From positions 11,125,754 to 11,189,753 of the forward strand of contig NC_064555.1 in assembly GCF_023856365.1 (NCBI RefSeq): a stretch of DNA of 64,000 nt, written 5' to 3'. The notes beneath the pieces were generated by a model, which was not told the origin of the DNA, made no database searches, and saw nothing but the letters and a program-made list of their open reading frames with translations. The position numbers were made by a program, and so were the translations under genes. This document shows, one piece after another, positions 60,631-64,000 of this stretch (its first letter is position 1; every line of letters starts with the position of its first letter). This DNA is from Brienomyrus brachyistius (Eukaryota; Chordata; Actinopteri; Osteoglossiformes; Mormyridae).

Positions 60631-60918
60631 TGGGTCATGCCCGGCTCGTCCGATCCTCGTGTGTGCCACGCCCCCCTGAATATCCACATGTGCTTCCCCG
60701 ATCGTACCCAGCTGTGTCTTGTTGTTTTGATCAATCCTGTCTATTTGAGTCCATGTCTTGCCTGAGTCCTTTGTCTGTTATTGATGTTAGTTGGCGTCTG
60801 ATGTTTCCCGTCCGAAGTCCTTTGATTAAACCCCGTTTACCCCTTATTCTGCCTGCCTGCCTGCTTCCTGCTCGCTCGCCTGCCTGTGCGCATTACCCGC
60901 GTACCCACCGCCCATGAC
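60631..60918 (+). mobile_element. Solo LTR (family A)
   Basis: GTCATGCCCGGCTCGTCCGA, GTGTGCCACGCCCCCCTGA, TTAAACCCCGTTTACCCC and end CCATGACA match the family A LTRs at 38036 and 43653. Confidence 0.85.
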
Positions 60919-63900
60919 AATATGTGTAAAGGGAGAATTTTGTTTTTCTAAGGTATTAAGGTAATAAGTACAATATTTAATTTGGATTCATTTGTCTCCT
61001 CCAGTAAACTGACTTTTGCACAAGCGTGTAGATTTGGGTATGGACAGTAGGAACATGTTATTACCAATATTGGGGTTTTACCATGTATGACTGGGGGGGG
61101 GGCATCCCAATGTTGAAACCAAAAAAACACCCTTGCCTATGCAAGGTGTCCCACTCGATATCAAACTCCTACGCCATTGACTACACCGATGAGCATCTTA
61201 GCGGAGGTAGAAATAAAATGAAATACTTAAGGAGGATCTCGTACAAAGACACTAAATTTCTGTGTTGTTGGGCACCACTTAGTAAGTTTAATGAACAACT
61301 GACTCATTTCACTAGCTAATGTTATCCTATCATGCTCTGCTGGCCTGTTTTTCGTGCTGATTTTACTTGCCTTGCTGTCTAGATGTGCTAATGCTGACTT
61401 TACATCCAGGCAGCAATGGACTGGTCATCCGGCATTCTGGACATTGTTCAACAAAGGTTATCTTGGCAAAATTTACATATACTGAATATAGCTGCACTTG
61501 TTTCTCCATGAATAGCTGAGATATCCATGTTTCTGCCAGTATTTACTGTTTGAGTGATGCACCCCCGCTTTCCTACTCTAGTGGATGAGCCCGTTTCATG
61601 CAGTCCACTGCCAAGGGGACAGGTTTCCCAGCCCATCACCTTAACAATGTGTTAGATGGGCATCCATGCACTTTTATCTATTTATCATTTGGTCACCAAA
61701 ACTTCAAATTTTTAGCAAATAAAACTTGTAGAACACATATGCCTCCATTTGTAGCTTGTCCAGCTGGGGTTGCTTATTTTGTGACAAAATACCAGATCAG
61801 TGACATTAATATTGTATGAGTTCAGTTTAAACAGCAACATTTTTATTGAAGTTTTGGTGGCTATATTCTCAGCCACACAATAGTCCATTCAGAGACACTA
61901 GTCCCCTTAATCATGTCCTAGGGCTGCAGAAGCAGGGCTGCTACAGGAAACTGACAGAAACCCAGAAAGATGAATTAGCACAGCTCCAAATATGAAAGAC
62001 TCAAACACTGTACCTGTTTATGCTGTTTAGAAACAGCCTCATTGACTTCCAGTCCCATGGCATGGCAGCCGTTTCAGGGCAATTCGAGCAGCCTGGCAGT
62101 CCAGTTTAATCCTGTAAGCGGCAAGGATGGGTGCAGTGCAGAAGAGTAAAGGTACTTCTGATTTATTTGGCTATATCACCTCTATGATCATTCTGCCGGG
62201 TGGTGTGGTGACCTCACACTCCACGATTGGGGGGCTGAATATCACTTCCACTGTGTGTGAATGGAGCTCACATGTTCGCCTCATATTGCATGTCTCTTTA
62301 CAGACCAAAGCCACGCCTTCTACTTTGTGCTGCCTGGAACAGGTTCCTGCAGTTCTGACCAAGATAAGTGAAGGTGAACAGATGACATTTTGGTGCACTG
62401 CCGTTTGGCTTTTCTATCTGAACCACAAAACCACCTGGATCAGTGCCATCAGAGCTCTGAGGTGTAACTGACACCCCAGTCAGTGACATGGCACATTCAA
62501 GACTGAAAGCTGCACACCACCACCAAGGTGGGGACCTCGGCTGCAAATGTTTTTTTCCCCATTTACTTGAATTTGATCTATATACACAAATAGCTCTAAA
62601 GAAATGGATCCAATAGCCTCATTTCCTTCTGATACCGGGGATACATGATAGGTGGATATAGTTATATATACACATCCATTTCCCATAAATGCTACCCAGA
62701 CATCAGCTGCAGTCAGCCTATAGCAGAAAGAACAGGGCACAAGGCAGGAGATACACTAAAAGGATGTAGGAACTACATAAACATTAGAATGTTTAATATA
62801 TTCAAACAAAGAAAACTCAATTACATATTGTAGTTTTTCCGTTCATTTAATGGAGCTGATTCTCTTTTCCAGGGTCTTTTATAACTGTAGGTTAGAAACA
62901 AGATTTTATATCCAGCACACACCGCAATTTCAGATATCTTACCTGTGTAAATTATAAAAGTTCAGATCCATTCAGATGTTGAAAACAACACATTTTCACG
63001 TGCCGTCCTGTCTGCACCATCACACTGTCGGCTAATGTCATGGCTGAGGGATAGCCATGACAGTAAACATCACTGTCTCGCTCACACCAAAATCAGACAA
63101 ACTTCCAGACATAGTAAAACAAGATGACATCACTGTTCTCACTCATTACTGCCACTATGAAAGGTCAAGAGGGTAACATAAAAGAAAGAAAGGGAAGACT
63201 GTGGAGAAAGGCTAGCGGGGGAGACAGAGAGACTCTACATACTGTGGAAAATGACCTAGTGTTCTGTGTTAGTTCTTACGGAAAAAAGGTCAATAGAGTA
63301 AAGTACACATAGGGTTGTGGCACTTTCTGAAAATAAAACTGAAAGCCATAATTATGAAAGGGGAATCACAGATTGCTTTCTGTAGACATACTGGTCCAAC
63401 ACAGTCAGGTCATTCACGGTCCCATTCACAGATTAGAGCAATACTGAATGACAGAGCAGGGCAGTGCTGTGTGCTGCCTCGATTCACCTCATCTGATGCC
63501 CTGGACAAAAGTAGGCATTCTGAATGGATTTGGCTGGTTTTACATCCACTTTCTGAAACGGAAAGAGATTTCAAATAGATCGTGACACATGCACACCCAT
63601 GTGCGCGCACGCACACACACGTGCACACACACACAGAAAACATCCACTCTTGTCCCAAATCAGGACAAATCACTTTCCTTTCCAGCCCGTCTCGGAGTGA
63701 ATTTCAAAACTGCAACCTCAGGTTTCGTCGTTTTGCGCAGATGAAGATGACCTAACCCCAAAAGGCCCAAAAGGATTCCGTCGGCACGCGGCTTTGGCAG
63801 AGAGCAGCATATCTCAGAAGGCGCTAATTCTGGTTGCAGCAGAAAGGAACAAGACCCGGCCACAAAAACCTCCCCAGGCTCCGATCCAAACTACAGGATG

Positions 63901-64000
63901 CAGGCACACTGGTGTGGAGCCATCTGTTTGTAAGAGGTCCAGCACTGACATGCCCCCAGCATAGCATGGGAAAGGTCTGGGAATCCCAGCTGGCCAAACA
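60919..64000. other. Right-end intergenic region, no gene recognised
   Basis: Contains a G run near 61093 and a CA/CG dinucleotide patch at about 63590-63645. Open frames at 62127-62740 on both strands have no recognised similarity or convincing splice context. Confidence 0.4.

Noticed and set aside
62127..62740. Opposing open frames of 75-114 codons near the right end
   Set aside because: No recognisable motif, splice context or codon pattern. Likely chance frames.

Overview
The window is vertebrate genomic DNA, most likely from a ray-finned fish. Two genes have canonical GT/AG introns. The rest is crowded with CR1-like, L2/Rex-like and other LINEs, tRNA-derived SINEs, Tc1/mariner and hAT elements, and LTR elements. 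The CR1-like LINE and the SINE mix would suit an early-branching teleost, but that is inference.

Region 1 (1-7.0 kb, minus strand): the 5' half of gon4l (GON-4-like, a chromatin-associated transcriptional regulator). Ten coding exons join in frame to about 432 residues and run off the left edge. One intron is almost entirely a 35-bp minisatellite. Another carries a 107-bp near-perfect copy of part of a downstream exon.

Region 2 (7.0-13.5 kb): upstream intergenic DNA with a decayed LINE, a SINE, an L2-like LINE piece and a CpG-rich patch at 10.87-11.17 kb with three TGACGT sites (candidate gon4l promoter).

Region 3 (13.5-22.7 kb, minus strand): a complete, intact 8-exon HCN channel gene (686 codons). 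Exons 3-6 have the lengths I recall for vertebrate HCN genes (162, 219, 147, 241 nt), and all phases join. The voltage sensor, CIGYG filter and C-linker are preserved. The cyclic-nucleotide pocket has lost the phosphate-binding Arg (now Ser602) and a recognisable C-helix, and the tail after the domain is very short. Intron 3 begins with a ~1.1-kb, 40-bp minisatellite whose units carry the exon 3 splice-donor hexamer GTAAGG about 20 times.

Region 4 (22.7-64 kb): no confirmed host gene. It holds an almost full-length CR1-like LINE with an esterase-type ORF1 (29.85-34.8 kb), several nested insertions with clear target-site duplications, and an LTR-element family with its own short ORF. There is one unassigned candidate host exon on the minus strand (56.3-56.6 kb).

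HCN and gon4l sit head-to-tail on the same strand. Human HCN3 and GON4L both map to 1q22, so this may be conserved synteny. That supports, but does not prove, an hcn3-type identity. Coordinates of decayed repeats are approximate because they were judged by eye.
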